Below are positions 40,825 through 52,644 of a stretch of DNA of 64,000 nucleotides, piece after piece. Positions within the stretch are counted from its first letter, which is position 1. Every line of letters starts with the position of its first letter. Position numbers and translations under genes: made by a program. The notes under the pieces are model-generated. The model was not told where the DNA came from and did no database searches. It was given only the letters and a program-made list of their open reading frames with translations. Location of the stretch: NCBI GenBank assembly GCA_021018815.1, contig JAITYX010000059.1, positions 2,418,001 to 2,482,000 on the forward strand. Direction: 5' to 3'. The stretch comes from Talinum fruticosum. Its lineage: Eukaryota; Streptophyta; Magnoliopsida; Caryophyllales; Talinaceae.

Positions 40825-42667
40825 AACCTTTTGTTATACGGTTCTTTATTATGTAACGGAATATATACTTATATATACACACGTCACAGGATTATTAAAT
40901 ATTAATTGAAAATATGGAATATGATGTAAGAACAATAATGGATTTAATTTGGATTTTTGGAATTTTGGATTTAACAATATATGATTTTACTTGTACTCGA
41001 CATATGGATTTATTTTGGATTTAGACTCAGATTATGTAGTTTCTTTGGATTTATGGAATTAGATTGCTTAGCCTAAAAATATATTCGAGGAATTCTGAAA
41101 ATTAGGGTAAAATCTAATTTAATGTTCCCTTTGAGTATGAATCCCTTTGGATGGTCCAGCCCCAATTCCTTTGGACTAGCCCACTCACCTTAACACCCTA
41201 AAAATAGTAAATTCAGTGAAACTAGACCTAATTCAACAAGTAAAGTTTCTCAAATTTAAGAGTGGGTTTGGTTGGGGAAACTAATTTTCTTAGAAAATAT
41301 TTTTGGAAAAAAGATTATTTTCATTTCATGTTTTTCATTGTTTAGGAGGAAAAATAACTTTCTAATATATTGCTCCTTAAATCGAAGTTAAGCTGGTTAA
41401 ATTTTCGACAAGTCTACTTAACTATCTCTTTTATATGGTTTTGAGAAGTTCGTGAAGAAATCAAAACACTTTAAAATTATCCCGTATTAATAAAACATAT
41501 TACTCAACAGTCTATTGAATTATTATAGTGGTGATGCATGTTAACCAGTTAAAGGAAACGTGAGGTCGAGCTTCTCTTCAATTAATCATCCTTATTACAT
41601 AATCAAGTTTTGATCCTAACTGTTAAACTCGCCTATAATTGAAAAATCCTTTCAACCATTTCAAAGTTCAATTAATCATCCTTATTATATAATTTGTTTT
41701 TTCAGTCTTGGAGGGGTAAGGGCGGGAAATATCCACTACCACAACTCTCTAGTTCAATTTAAGGTTTGATTGCGCGCTCTCACACACACCCAAACTAAAT
41801 ATACACATGACGTATCAAAGGTTTGAAGATTGATCACTTGTATGGAGGAAGAGAGCTCGTACCACTTATGCTATAAGCACTCGAGCACAATCACCACCAA
41901 TTACAAATTCCTTCGAGACCGAGCTTATTATGGGTTCATGCTATTTTGCTAGGCTTAGATTTTTCCAGCTCTAGCTGATTCGAGTTACAGTGTTAAGTTG
42001 AGCAGTTTGTGTCACCCATCATCGGATCCTCAGCTTGTTTTTTGACACCCTTTTATCTTTCATTGCCTTTTGCCTCAAAAGCATTAATATTCGAGACTGC
42101 AATAATGGGGGTTTTTTGGTCCCTTTATTTATGTTTATTTGTATCCCAGGCAGCTATGTGTATATTAATATTGGGGTCGAAGTGGACCAAGTTATTAATG
42201 AGAAAGAGCAGTCGCACCAACACAAATGAAACATAAGTGATCTCAACAAAATCAAATCCATTGAGTCTTCATCCAGAGGAGAGAGAGAGACACAGAGGGA
42301 GAGAGAGACACCAATAAGTGATCTCAACTAGTGGGGAGCTGGAGGATAGTTACTCAAGGATGGCTACCAGGGAAACAGTTAGGAATGTTCTATGTTTGAA
42401 CTTTCAACTGTACTGCTTTTCTGAATCCCTCGGGCTCGGTTCGTTTCAATATTAATATACCGTTTGTTATTATTTTTGTCACTTATAATTAATGGTACTG
42501 TTCATTTCAAATTGTTAAAATAAGTTGTTATAATGATTATGAGTTGTTATGAAGTATGTTACTGACATGCTTATGAGGTATTATGAACTATTAAAAGTAG
42601 CTACTGTAGCTGAGTTAAGAATCATTATAATGATAAAAATAAAATTTTTAAATATAATAATTTTTTA
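40825..42667. other. MSL 3' side and AT-rich spacer
   Basis: No gene is supported. A short direct repeat (TTCAATTAATCATCCTTATT) occurs at about 41578 and 41670. A GAGAGAGA-rich patch is seen near 42280-42310. The open frames at 42009-42236 and 42035-42229 overlap in different frames without domains. Confidence 0.4.
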
Positions 42668-42707
42668 CAACAACAATAACAACAATAACAACAACAATAA
42701 CAACAAC

Positions 42708-42750
<43 letters not shown>

Positions 42751-42751
42751 T
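42668..42751 (+). repeat. (AAC/AAT)n compound microsatellite
   Basis: About 28 trinucleotide units, first mixed CAA/TAA then pure ATA repeats. They generate a spurious poly-Asn open frame at 42549-42761. Confidence 0.95.
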
Positions 42752-42891
42752 GAGGTTATGATTATCGGTTATAGTGGATAACTCGTTATAGCGGTTATAC
42801 CTTTTATGAGACTGTTAGCGGTTGGTTATATACGCTTTTATAAATGTTAATTCAAACATACCATAACTTTTAATGTTATTTCCTCTCTTTT

Positions 42892-43132
42892 ATACTCCAT
42901 GCATCTCACAATGCATGTCACTTTAACTAACTTTTTTCATGACTTATTAATAACTAGTTTACCAATTTTATTTTTATTAATTATTTTTTCTCCCTTTTTT
43001 TATTAATTTTCTTCATTTTCAATCAAATCTTAGAGTAACTTGGTCTTTTAACATAAATTTTGTCAACAATTTTATGTTTCTTGGTATTCCTCGTAAACTT
43101 AAAATGACAAGCATTTTAAAACAGAGGGACTA
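42892..43132. mobile_element. Stowaway-like MITE (copy 1)
   Basis: This element of about 241 bp starts TACTCCATGCATCTCACAAT and ends with the degenerate complement ...TTTTAAAACAGAGGGACTA, flanked by TA. The inner sequence (TTTAACTAACTTTTTTCATG, then TTGGTCTTTTAACATAAATT) matches the interior of copy 2 at 55197-55439. Confidence 0.7.
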
Positions 43133-44266
43133 TAACATTATTTAGTCGTTACTACTTACCACTAATTTATACTATAGAAACAAAGACATTAGTAAGTAAT
43201 TATGTGAAATGAATGCACACGGCGAAAATCATCAAGATATTTGTCATATCACATTAGGGTCTATTTTAGTTGTGTGGTTGTTCAACTTCAATCAATGTTA
43301 AAAACAAACGGCTTAAATTAGTCTAAATAAATCTCAATCTATAATTTTATTATTCGATTTGATTTCTTCAAGAAATATAACTAAATACATTTTGTCTAGT
43401 GGTAATCTAGAGCTATCATATTGGCTCACATGTCATATTTAAAATCAGTGCAATACTTTTTGCAGGACGGAAACAAATGAATAAATTATGACTATTTTTG
43501 GAGGACGAACTTACATATAAAACCCATATAAAAAAAAACATATAAATAAAAACGAACATAAATAAATATAAAAAATATAAACGAACACAACATATAAATA
43601 AATTTTATTTTTTTATATAAAGTCAAACAGATCTAATATTAGAATTAATATAAGAAAAATTCAAACTTAAATAATTTTATCGGTTAAATTAAATGATGGA
43701 TGTGATTTATGATTACTATATGAAGTTAATAGTGATGGAAGGGGGAACAAAAGAGTGAAAAGAAAAAAGGGAGGTAAGTAGAGCCAAAAAGAAAGCATAT
43801 CAAGAATAGAGTTTACGTCTTTTGTCTGTTCTTTACTTGAAATAATGGATCCCTTTACTTTTCTCTTTTTTGACTGCCTCAGTCCAAGATACTCCTTTAT
43901 CACATGCCTCCATCTTCATTCTCCCACTCAAAATATTACCACAAATCCCAAATTATTCCGCAGTAAAGAAGAAGAGTAAAGAGAGAGCCTATTACATAAA
44001 CTTCTTTTTCAGATTGCTGCCTTTTTTTTTTTTTTTTTTTACAGTAGATCATCAAACACAGTTTCCAAAAAAGAAAGCCAAAATAAAAAATAAAATAAAA
44101 AACCAACCCACCCCTCACCAAATTTCAAAACATATGGTTAGCACCAATGTCCTAAAATCTAATTTCCCACTATACCATTCCCCTTCCCCCCAACCATCTT
44201 ACTCGCAAAAAGAAGCACCACACCGTTCTATAACCAAAAACCACCACCACTACCACATTCATACAC

Positions 44267-47200
44267 TCATAGCCTATGTTTGTTGCCTCTTTCCGCGGCA
44301 AGAGCCAGAAGCCTTGAGACTCCCACGGTCCAGACTTCGTACTCTCGTTGATTACGACACTCGAACTCCACGACCCCTCGCAAGATGGTCTTCAGTGCAA
44401 AGTATCTCCGGTGCTCACCGCCTTCCAGCAGGTGGCGCCCTGGCCACGCCGGTATATCTCTGATGACTTCTAGCACCACATCTGCAAAGAGGGAAGGAAT
44501 AGATATCATCAGCAAAAAGAGAAAGTGAGGTAACCAAATTAAAGATGTTACCACCTTTTGATCTTTACAACCTCATTACACAACTCCTTTCTCAAATCCC
44601 CATGAAAGGGGATCAAGACTAGACTTGAGAGACCACCTTAAGAAAATCTTTTCACACTCAGACAAATGAAAAAGCAAATGTAAACTTACTCTTTTTCTTC
44701 TTGGTGATGGTCCCAGCAACATGCCTACTCTTCATCTTCAGTATAACCTATAAGAGAGAATTTAAAAGAGAAAAGGTGTAAGTTTCAAAAAAATAAAGAT
44801 GGTAATGATGGTTGTTCATCTTTAGCCATTGTGGATCACTTTTGCTTTAAACTTTGAAGGCTTTTCTGGATAAAGAGATAATATTCCTTAGGATGGCTAA
44901 TAAGTAATCGAATCCCAAATCATTAACTAATCAATATCAACCTACTTTACAAAGTATCCAGCTATCAGAAAACGAGATTCAATCTCCTGTTCAAAAAAAT
45001 TAAGATCTCGTCTTTTAGGTTCAAATCACTAATGACAAGAAAAATCATCGAATTGTACCAGTAGGAGTACCTGATTCATTCTGTTGATATAAACAGAGAC
45101 AACTTTCCAGTGAAGATCACCTGCGAAAAGTACAATATAAGCGCGATTAGCACAACGTACTGATTAACATCAATAACTAGCTTAATAATGTGAGTGTACA
45201 GCAGTAAAGTTACGAAGATCAAAGGAGAAGCATCTACCTTTCCTAGTGCGCTTAAGAAGCTCACAGCCTCTAGCAAGCAATTCCCTGCTGCAGATCCCAA
45301 GGAAATTCTCTTCTAGGACAAGCTCTCCACTGTGACTGCCACTAGAACCGTTACTCCCGTTGCTTCCCCTAATGCCACCCCTTTGTCAGCCGGAAGCACC
45401 GCTGCAATGTTCCACACGTCTTTCAATGCCCTTGCTTTCAGTGTTGCTGCTCCGCGCAATGCTGCAAACCATTATAGAAACACGCCCCCAAGCAATGCAG
45501 GGCATCATATCTCACTTGTTAGTAGTCCTCAAGAGATGTAGATATTCTTCAAAAATCACAATTTGGCAAAAACAAATGGGTCTCAATTTGGCAAAAACAA
45601 ATGGGTCTCTTTAAAACATTCTCTTTGTTAACAAGTAAATATATAAGATTGCCGACACTTAAATCTCTCAAAAATTAAAACCAAACAGGATTTTATAATG
45701 GATTATTATTGCTGTTTTTTTCTGTAAAATTTGGGGAGGGCGGCGGAGAGGAATATTCCACCAACCTTAAACATAATTATATGAAAATTAAAACACCATC
45801 CATCGCTAATTGGTATAACATCATTACATGGGACATAAATCAACAAGTATTAATCAAAATTAAAAGTAGGTACCTGTGGCCGCAGCTGCAGTCAAGGTCA
45901 TGATATCTCCAGCAGATTTCACATTGACAGCAGAGCTAACAACTGAGGCTAAATGCTCTCTCTCAGCACCCATGGCTTCTGCAGCCTCCACACACTGAGC
46001 AGCGACAAGGGTGGCAGCCGAGGCCACCGCCATGTCGGTCCTGGCCGCCTCCAGGTCCTTGCCGGTCCCCGAGGAGGCGGCGGTGGCAGCAGCAATTGCG
46101 GCCACAGCTGCCGCCACCCCGGCCACAGAGACAGCAGCGTGAAGCTGGGCATTATGGGCCCTCGTCTCTTCCTTCTTCTTCTCTCTCCGATCCTTGAGCC
46201 ACCTCCCCACTGTCTTCCCTCCCCGGCCGCCACTAGGCCGGTCGGAGGATTGGCAGATGATCTGTACTGGGAGTTGTTCAACTGGTTGTTCAGCCGACAG
46301 TACTGCATTGAGCCAAACAACCGAGATGATGTGTCTTTGATTGAAAAAAGGCTGATAGATAGTGATAGGTGTATAAATGCAGAGGGACTGAATTAGTGAT
46401 AAATGGGTTACAATTTAATGAGATGAATATATGTATATATGCACTGAAAGAATGAGATGTGTAAACATCATATCCATCTCTCGGATTACACAAAGCCTAA
46501 TAAATAGGTCAAGTTGGTTGTCCTCTCAATAATGCACCTCCCGAGGTGATAATTTTTGAGGGCCAGCAAAAATTTTTTCCTTGTGGGAAAATGTTAACTA
46601 CAAATTCCACTACTGAAACTGAAATCTCAATCAATTTAGACCCCAAAATGTGCACTGCCCACTCAATTAATGACCACAATTGACCATTTCTCTACATTGA
46701 AGAAAAAGATAAAACTCTAGCTCAGGTAAGTGTAAATGTTTTTGTAAATGAACATTCGCAACAAGCTCCGCCTACTAAAGGTCAATAGTAACTCGACTCG
46801 GGTAAGGACAAGCAATTATGAATCAAAATAGAAATAGAAGTGTTTGTGGGTTGTCCTCTACACAATTAATACTGTCAGTACTGGGAAGTTTACCTAGCAG
46901 TGAAAACATAAAAAGCCCAAATCATAAGTTTCCAAAAGTAAACAAAAGAGTTTAGGGTTCCAATGCTAGTGATGCATTTTCCCATACCGGGTACATGCTA
47001 ATTCCAGAAACCCAGTAAAAAAATTGAAAGCATGGGAAGACAACCCCGAATTTACACAGAAATGGGAAATTGTTGGAATTTACGAAAACAGACGATTCTT
47101 GGTACCAGGATTTCAGAATCAAAAGAATCACTGGTTTATCGTACACAAGGCAGTGCAAAATAACGCTCTCTCACAGTACCTATATACCTAATTTCAGGAC

Positions 47201-47683
47201 TTGATCAATCATGTCATTTTGTACCCGGGTTTTCAATTTTAAAAACCTCCAATAAGATAATCATGTCACACAAGAATGAACCCCGTTAATTTGATACTTG
47301 ATCATGTATAATGTTCGGATTCATATTCATATTAACTTAAATTTTCTAACAAAGTTAATTGAATCAATCAACAATCGACACGAGGTTGGCCCGACTAACA
47401 AGATCAAACAAAGTATCAACTCAAACACACAATCCAAGCTGAAATTAGCCCAAATAACCCTGAAACTAGTCCAGCTTAGCTAGGCCTATTATGGGTAGGT
47501 AATAATAAAAATAAAAAGGTAAGAAAAACAAGGAAGGTAGAGACTCTAGAGAGAGAAAAGGCGGAGGATCAAAAGCAATCGTCCTGTGATAAGTGCGTCA
47601 GTCATCGTGTTTGTTGCCCAGAGAGAGAAAATTAGACACCAATCTCTGAAGATATAGAAATAGAGATAGAGAGAAGAGGGGAT

Positions 47684-47718
<35 letters not shown>

Positions 47719-48677
47719 CTTGAGATCGTCAATTTCAGAGGGAGAGACGGGAGGGCTATCGGTCAAGGAGCCATTGAGTGGGCCACTGCTGTGAGAGAGC
47801 CGACCAGAAGTGCGAGGAGATACCTCTTGCTGTATGAGTCACACACACAAAACACAGAAATTTTACTAATTAATTACGCTCCTTGCATCATTACCCTTTA
47901 ATTCACAGCACTAATCATTACTCTCAAGAATTAAAGAAATCATGGGTTTACTCGCTTCTCTCACAAGCTCTTCGAAAATGATGATCAGAGAATTACCCAC
48001 TTAAAATATTCATTAAACAAAGGCACAATTAATCGCTGGAGAATGCAGACTCTGAAAACAAACATGCCCTGTTCTTTTGTGCCCTTCTAGACTCAGACAT
48101 GGAAACCCAGGAGAGAGAGAGAGAATTCCAAAAAGCGCTCAAGCTAGGTAAAACAAATTTCTTTCATAAAATTATCAATAAATGACAAAAAAATTAGCCA
48201 ATATAGACAAATCAAATTAGGCCCAGAAACAATCTTTGAGCAAAACTCCAAAGAAAAAATACAACCTGTCAAATTCCCAGTTTTAGTCGAAATGGATTAT
48301 GCCACTTCAAAAAAAAACCCCAAAAAACAAAAGGAAAAAGCGTACCGATTGAGACATGATTCGCTCCATGATAAGCTGGGAAGTCTCAGAAGAAGCAAAG
48401 GAAAATGGGTTTCCACCAACGGCAACGGCAACGGCGGCGGCGGCCTCCTCCGCCGCGACATCCTCCAGAATGGGGACATCGCCGCCGCTGGAACCGCCGA
48501 TGATGGGCCTTGGGAACATGAGCTTAGAGCCAGAAGGGGCCAAGGCCTTGGTAATTTCCAGGGCAGAGACGCTCCAAGAGCGAGAGAGGAACTCCATGGG
48601 TTCTTTCGGAGTCTCCGGTGGCTTGAACAGGTCCTGGTCGGGTCGCCACTGCTCGCCAACGGCCACTCCCTATCCAT
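44267..48677 (-). CDS. FORKED/VAN3-binding-like protein (DUF828 plus PH-like domain)
   Basis: Relatives (FORKED1, VAN3-binding protein) act at the trans-Golgi in vein patterning and auxin-carrier trafficking. Exons on the minus strand: 48597 (or 48677)-48346, 47829-47719, 46302-45874, 45461-45238, 45120-45071, 44747-44690, 44481-44267. The N-terminal DUF828 block has [19 protein letters not shown], then [20 protein letters not shown] and an Ala-rich helix. A PH-like C terminus has [31 protein letters not shown] and [17 protein letters not shown]. Two exons are each one base short: exon 3 (third listed) at GGCCGGGGAGGG near 46222, and exon 4 at AAAGGGGTGG near 45386. A third probable loss lies between ATG 48677 and the body frame (AGGGAG near 48668); the internal ATG at 48597 is the safe start. 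Length is about 446 aa from 48597. Confidence 0.92.
47686..47718 (-). repeat. (CT)n microsatellite abutting a FORKED-like splice donor
   Basis: On the minus strand the intron after exon 2 begins GTTCTCTCTC and continues as a pure CT run of about 30 bp. The donor is therefore GTTCTC rather than GTAAGT and sits directly beside a length-variable repeat. Confidence 0.85.
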
Positions 48678-48789
48678 TTTTATGTTTATGGGTTTTAATT
48701 TCTGCGTTGGATGGTTCTGAAATGGGAGGTTTTTTGTAAGTTCAGGTGGGGACTGTTGGGAATGGAGGTTTGTTTTGTGTGAAAAGTGG

Positions 48790-48831
<42 letters not shown>

Positions 48832-49679
48832 GGCAGGTACTGAGGGAAGTGTGGGGGGTTGATTTATAGTGATTAGTGGCAACTGAAAGAAAGACAAAAG
48901 TGACGGCGTTTTGGGGGATTAAAGACTTGATAACTAAGATTGCTTCATAAGTCGTAACTTCTCCTCTTTTTTTTTTTCAAAATTTTATTTCTTTTAATTT
49001 TTAATTTTACTATTTTCTCAAAAAACAAATCAATTTAAATATAAAAATTATAATCCATAATAAAATTTGATCCGGAATAAAAACATGGGTGGGATTTCAG
49101 CTATTACATCAACAATCCCAAGGAGATCATCAATGAAAGAAAGAGCTCGGAGAGGTGGGATTTTCCGGTAACCTCCAACCTTCATATCGCTTTAGAGAGA
49201 ACCAGGAGCAAATGATAAAGCAGGGGAAGAAGGCAAGAGTTAACTATAATTGATATTTGTCAATGAGTTAAAAAATTTTTCAACTTTGATAGAATTTTCA
49301 AATAAACAAATACATAACAGATATATCAATAAATAAGTGTCTCCTTTTATGAATCATCTTTAGTTGTTGTTAATTACTAACCATTAAGTTTAACTACTTA
49401 AATGAGCATGTCTTTGTTGCTCAAGCTTGGCACACTAAGAATTTATATTCCTTAACAGGACTATAGGGGTGACTTTATCTATGTAGACGGTGAAATAACT
49501 CAAATAACCTCTTTTACGTCATAAAATATTACTAATGTTATTTTATATTTATCTGCAATTAGTATAAGGGTTATCTTAGAAGTTGGAGCTAAATATTTCC
49601 TACTAATGTTTTCAAACTGAAAATTGGAGTCCCGTTGTCAAACTTGAGCAAAGCTAGTTACTATTGATTATGCAATTTA
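48678..49679. other. FORKED-like gene promoter side
   Basis: A (GA)n microsatellite (48794-48828), CT-rich on the coding strand, lies about 120 bp upstream of the start region. The remainder is AT-rich spacer without a supported gene. Confidence 0.5.
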
Positions 49680-49682
49680 TTT

Positions 49683-49891
49683 ATTTTTTGAATAAGGTCT
49701 AAGCCCGGGGTCAATAAGCTTAGTGGCCAGTCTATGGGGGATAGGGTAAGTGAGGTCCTAGCAAGCCCGAATCCAATGTAAGTCCAACAACAACTTTACA
49801 ACTAGATAAGTCGATGTTCCCGGATTTAAACTTGGGAGGGGTTCTTAACAGACAAGAAGCATGCCATTATCGCTACACAATTGGGTACAAC
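49683..49891 (-). mobile_element. tRNA-derived SINE (candidate, about 200 bp)
   Basis: The minus strand shows a box A-like TAGCGATAATGGCATGC near 49875 and a box B-like AGTTTAAATCCGGG near 49825. A GC-richer body follows, ending in an A-rich tail (TTCAAAAAATAAATAAATTG). Flanks CAATTT and AAATTG are too short to prove a target duplication. The GC content contrasts with the neighbours. Confidence 0.45.
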
Positions 49892-51194
49892 TTGTAAATT
49901 GTAGACAAACTTAGTATTAAAGTCGTGAAGAGGTATATATAAGTACAAAAAAATTAATAATAATATCAACGCCTCCAATAATTTACCTCCTCTCAACGTC
50001 CTTAATCAAACATATGATTGTAGATTAATACACAACCTTTACCAAATAAAGGTAATATGACTCAAGGAGATTAGAAAGCAAATGACTATGAAGCTACAAT
50101 CCTTGATCAAGCCAATAATGACAATCAAGAGGTAAATATGATAGTTATTAGGTTGAGTTTCAAGAACATGATTAAGGTGATGTACCTTTTACATATTGAT
50201 TCCCATGTTCATGGCATATTGGACCAGAGAAATTAAGAGAAAATGAAAGGCAAAGAGATGATTTAATCAAGCAATAAACACAAGTGCGAAAGAAAGAGCA
50301 CAATTAAGGAGAAAAATCCCTTGAATAATGAAATGCCCTCTAAAATACTTATAGAGTTACGAGAAGAATTAGAAGACTTAAGTTCTGTTCAAAGTTTCAT
50401 AATAAAAACCATCATTTATTTCTGTTTTATGTTAATTTTTGTTTGTTTTTACTTTTTCTTCTCTTTTTCTGTTCGTTTCTGTTTATTTTTTATGTAATTT
50501 CAAACAGATCCATATTATTACCCCTAGAATCTAGTGAATATTTGAGAGATTACCCTTAAAATAGGGGTGCAATTAGATGACCCGTATTTACTGACGAAAA
50601 ATAAAAATGTTAGGTGAGTGGTAACAAGGGTGATAGTAGTGACGACATTAATAATGGTACTAAACTATGAAAGTTATGGGTACAATGAGGAGGTTGGGGA
50701 TGGCCGTGGTCTTCATTTTCATCATTTATTTACTTTAGATTTTTTTTTTCATAATTCTGGTTTAATTTTATTTAATACTATACTTTATATTTATCACCAA
50801 TCTTACTCGATGTACAATTATTGAGAATGATTTGTGAAAAGCACAATTGAGACTTAAATCAAGGTATTGGCTAAGCTAGCTTCTTCAAATTAAAGGCTGG
50901 CTTCTAATAGAATGAGTGTAGAATTTTCTATGTAGGGTACTTATGTCCCTAAGTAGTTACTTTCAAGCTTCAACACACATTCCCTTCTCATCCAATGGGA
51001 CAATAATGACTTCTTCTAATATCCCTTTTTTAACATGCTATTTTGTTCTCTTAATTTTGATCCGTGTTTAAATTAGAGTATTAGATAAAAAACGATAAAG
51101 TAAGTGACCCAGATTCATTCCGCTAATAAATATGTCTAACGAGTATCAACCGGGATAAAAGAAAAACCCAGCGCACAATTTTAAATTAGGGCCC

Positions 51195-51228
<34 letters not shown>

Positions 51229-52644
51229 GTTGAAATGAGTTGTTATAATAAAAGCAAACAGAAATGAGAAAAACGATTAGAAAATAAGTATAAATAAGTA
51301 TAAATAGTATAAATAAACGGAAAATAAATATATGTATGCCAATTCAAACATATTTTTAGAATATTAGATAAATTGGGGAAAAAATTTTCTTAATTTTTGA
51401 GATTGGTTTCCTGTCAAATCAATTTCGATGAAGAAAAAAAGTTGATTGTAGCTAGGGAAGAGCCTAAGTCTTCACTGAGGGAGGTCATGTGTATAAAATA
51501 ATGGGTCTATCTATGCCTAACACAGCCTATCTTCTCTGAGGTTTAGCGGTAACATTTTTTTGTTTCTTTCAATTGGTAATAAATTTTGTTATATTTATTT
51601 CCAGTAAATACATCATAGATTTTAATTGTCAGTCTTTAATTGGACATATTTATTTTATTTTTTTGTCAATGACCTTTTTTTTTTTTGTGTGATAAGAATG
51701 ACATTAAAATTTGATATGACGTTAAATGATTAAGATTATTGTTTTTTTAATGTAAAAGAGGGGAAGAATCCCCAAATTTATTAATGATAACACTCAAAAC
51801 ATCAGTGGAGTTGATGGACCATATTGTTGAAAATGTGTCCCATCACTTACTCTTGAGCCCCTCTTAAATGTGGCTTAAGATGCCAGTCTATGATACACCA
51901 CAACAAATAATATCAAATATCACACATACGAAAATATATGCTCTTCTACATGTACTTTTATACAAAGTAATTTTTAAATAAATACACGTACCTGTCGAGA
52001 GTAGAATCCTGTTTATAATAAAAAAACTATCGAGAGTAGAAGCTCTCATGAGCATGATATAAAAAGTCGGGTATATTTGTACCCGACGTGAAGTTGGCTA
52101 ACAGAAGCATGCATTGTTTGAAAATTTTCAATATTCTGAAACTAAAGGGCTTTGCACCACTGCAAAACCAAGTCCATCTTTTGTTTTCGATATGTACTAC
52201 TCATGGGCCGTCCACAATGCTCCCAATTTATGAGGCCTAAGCCCAAAAGCCCATGTGAGTTGCAGGAATCATGTCGTTTATGTTTCTCATGTTTGCATAA
52301 AATTGAACTTCTCGCTGCAACTAATCATAATTGACACCTTGGTTTATCATTTAATTCCTTGTTCGGATTTGGGGAAACAGCATCAAGAAGTACCAAAAAC
52401 GACGAATGTATATGTAATGTAAGGATGGTGAACATTATACCTCATACAAAGGGACATATTAGCCGATAAAGCAAGAAAATCTGAGTTCCGAGACCTTTCA
52501 TGATGAACTGAAAATACAAAGCCGTCTGAACAACATTCTAGATCGTATATTTCATTCTGTACGATGATATTATCCTCTAACGTGTTGGCTACAGGCCTAC
52601 ATTTTATGTACTAATCTCTGCTGTCTCTTTCTGAATGTCAAAAC
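49892..52644. other. AT-rich spacer
   Basis: No gene is supported. There is an (AAT)n microsatellite at about 51200-51228. Segments near 50385-50520 and 51235-51350 share AAACAGAT and TTATAATAAAA words with 42430-42860, which hints at decayed short repeats. The last few hundred bases are probably the 3'UTR of the EGF-like gene. Confidence 0.4.

Noticed and set aside
42549..42761. 70-aa open frame with a poly-Asn tail
   Set aside because: Translation of the AAC/AAT microsatellite.
43870..44463. 197-aa open frame on the plus strand
   Set aside because: Its second half is antisense to the last FORKED-like exon and its first half is T/A-rich 3'UTR; no domain.
48292..48739. Long plus-strand open frames of 142 and 127 aa
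   Set aside because: They are antisense shadows of the GC-rich first exon of the FORKED-like gene.
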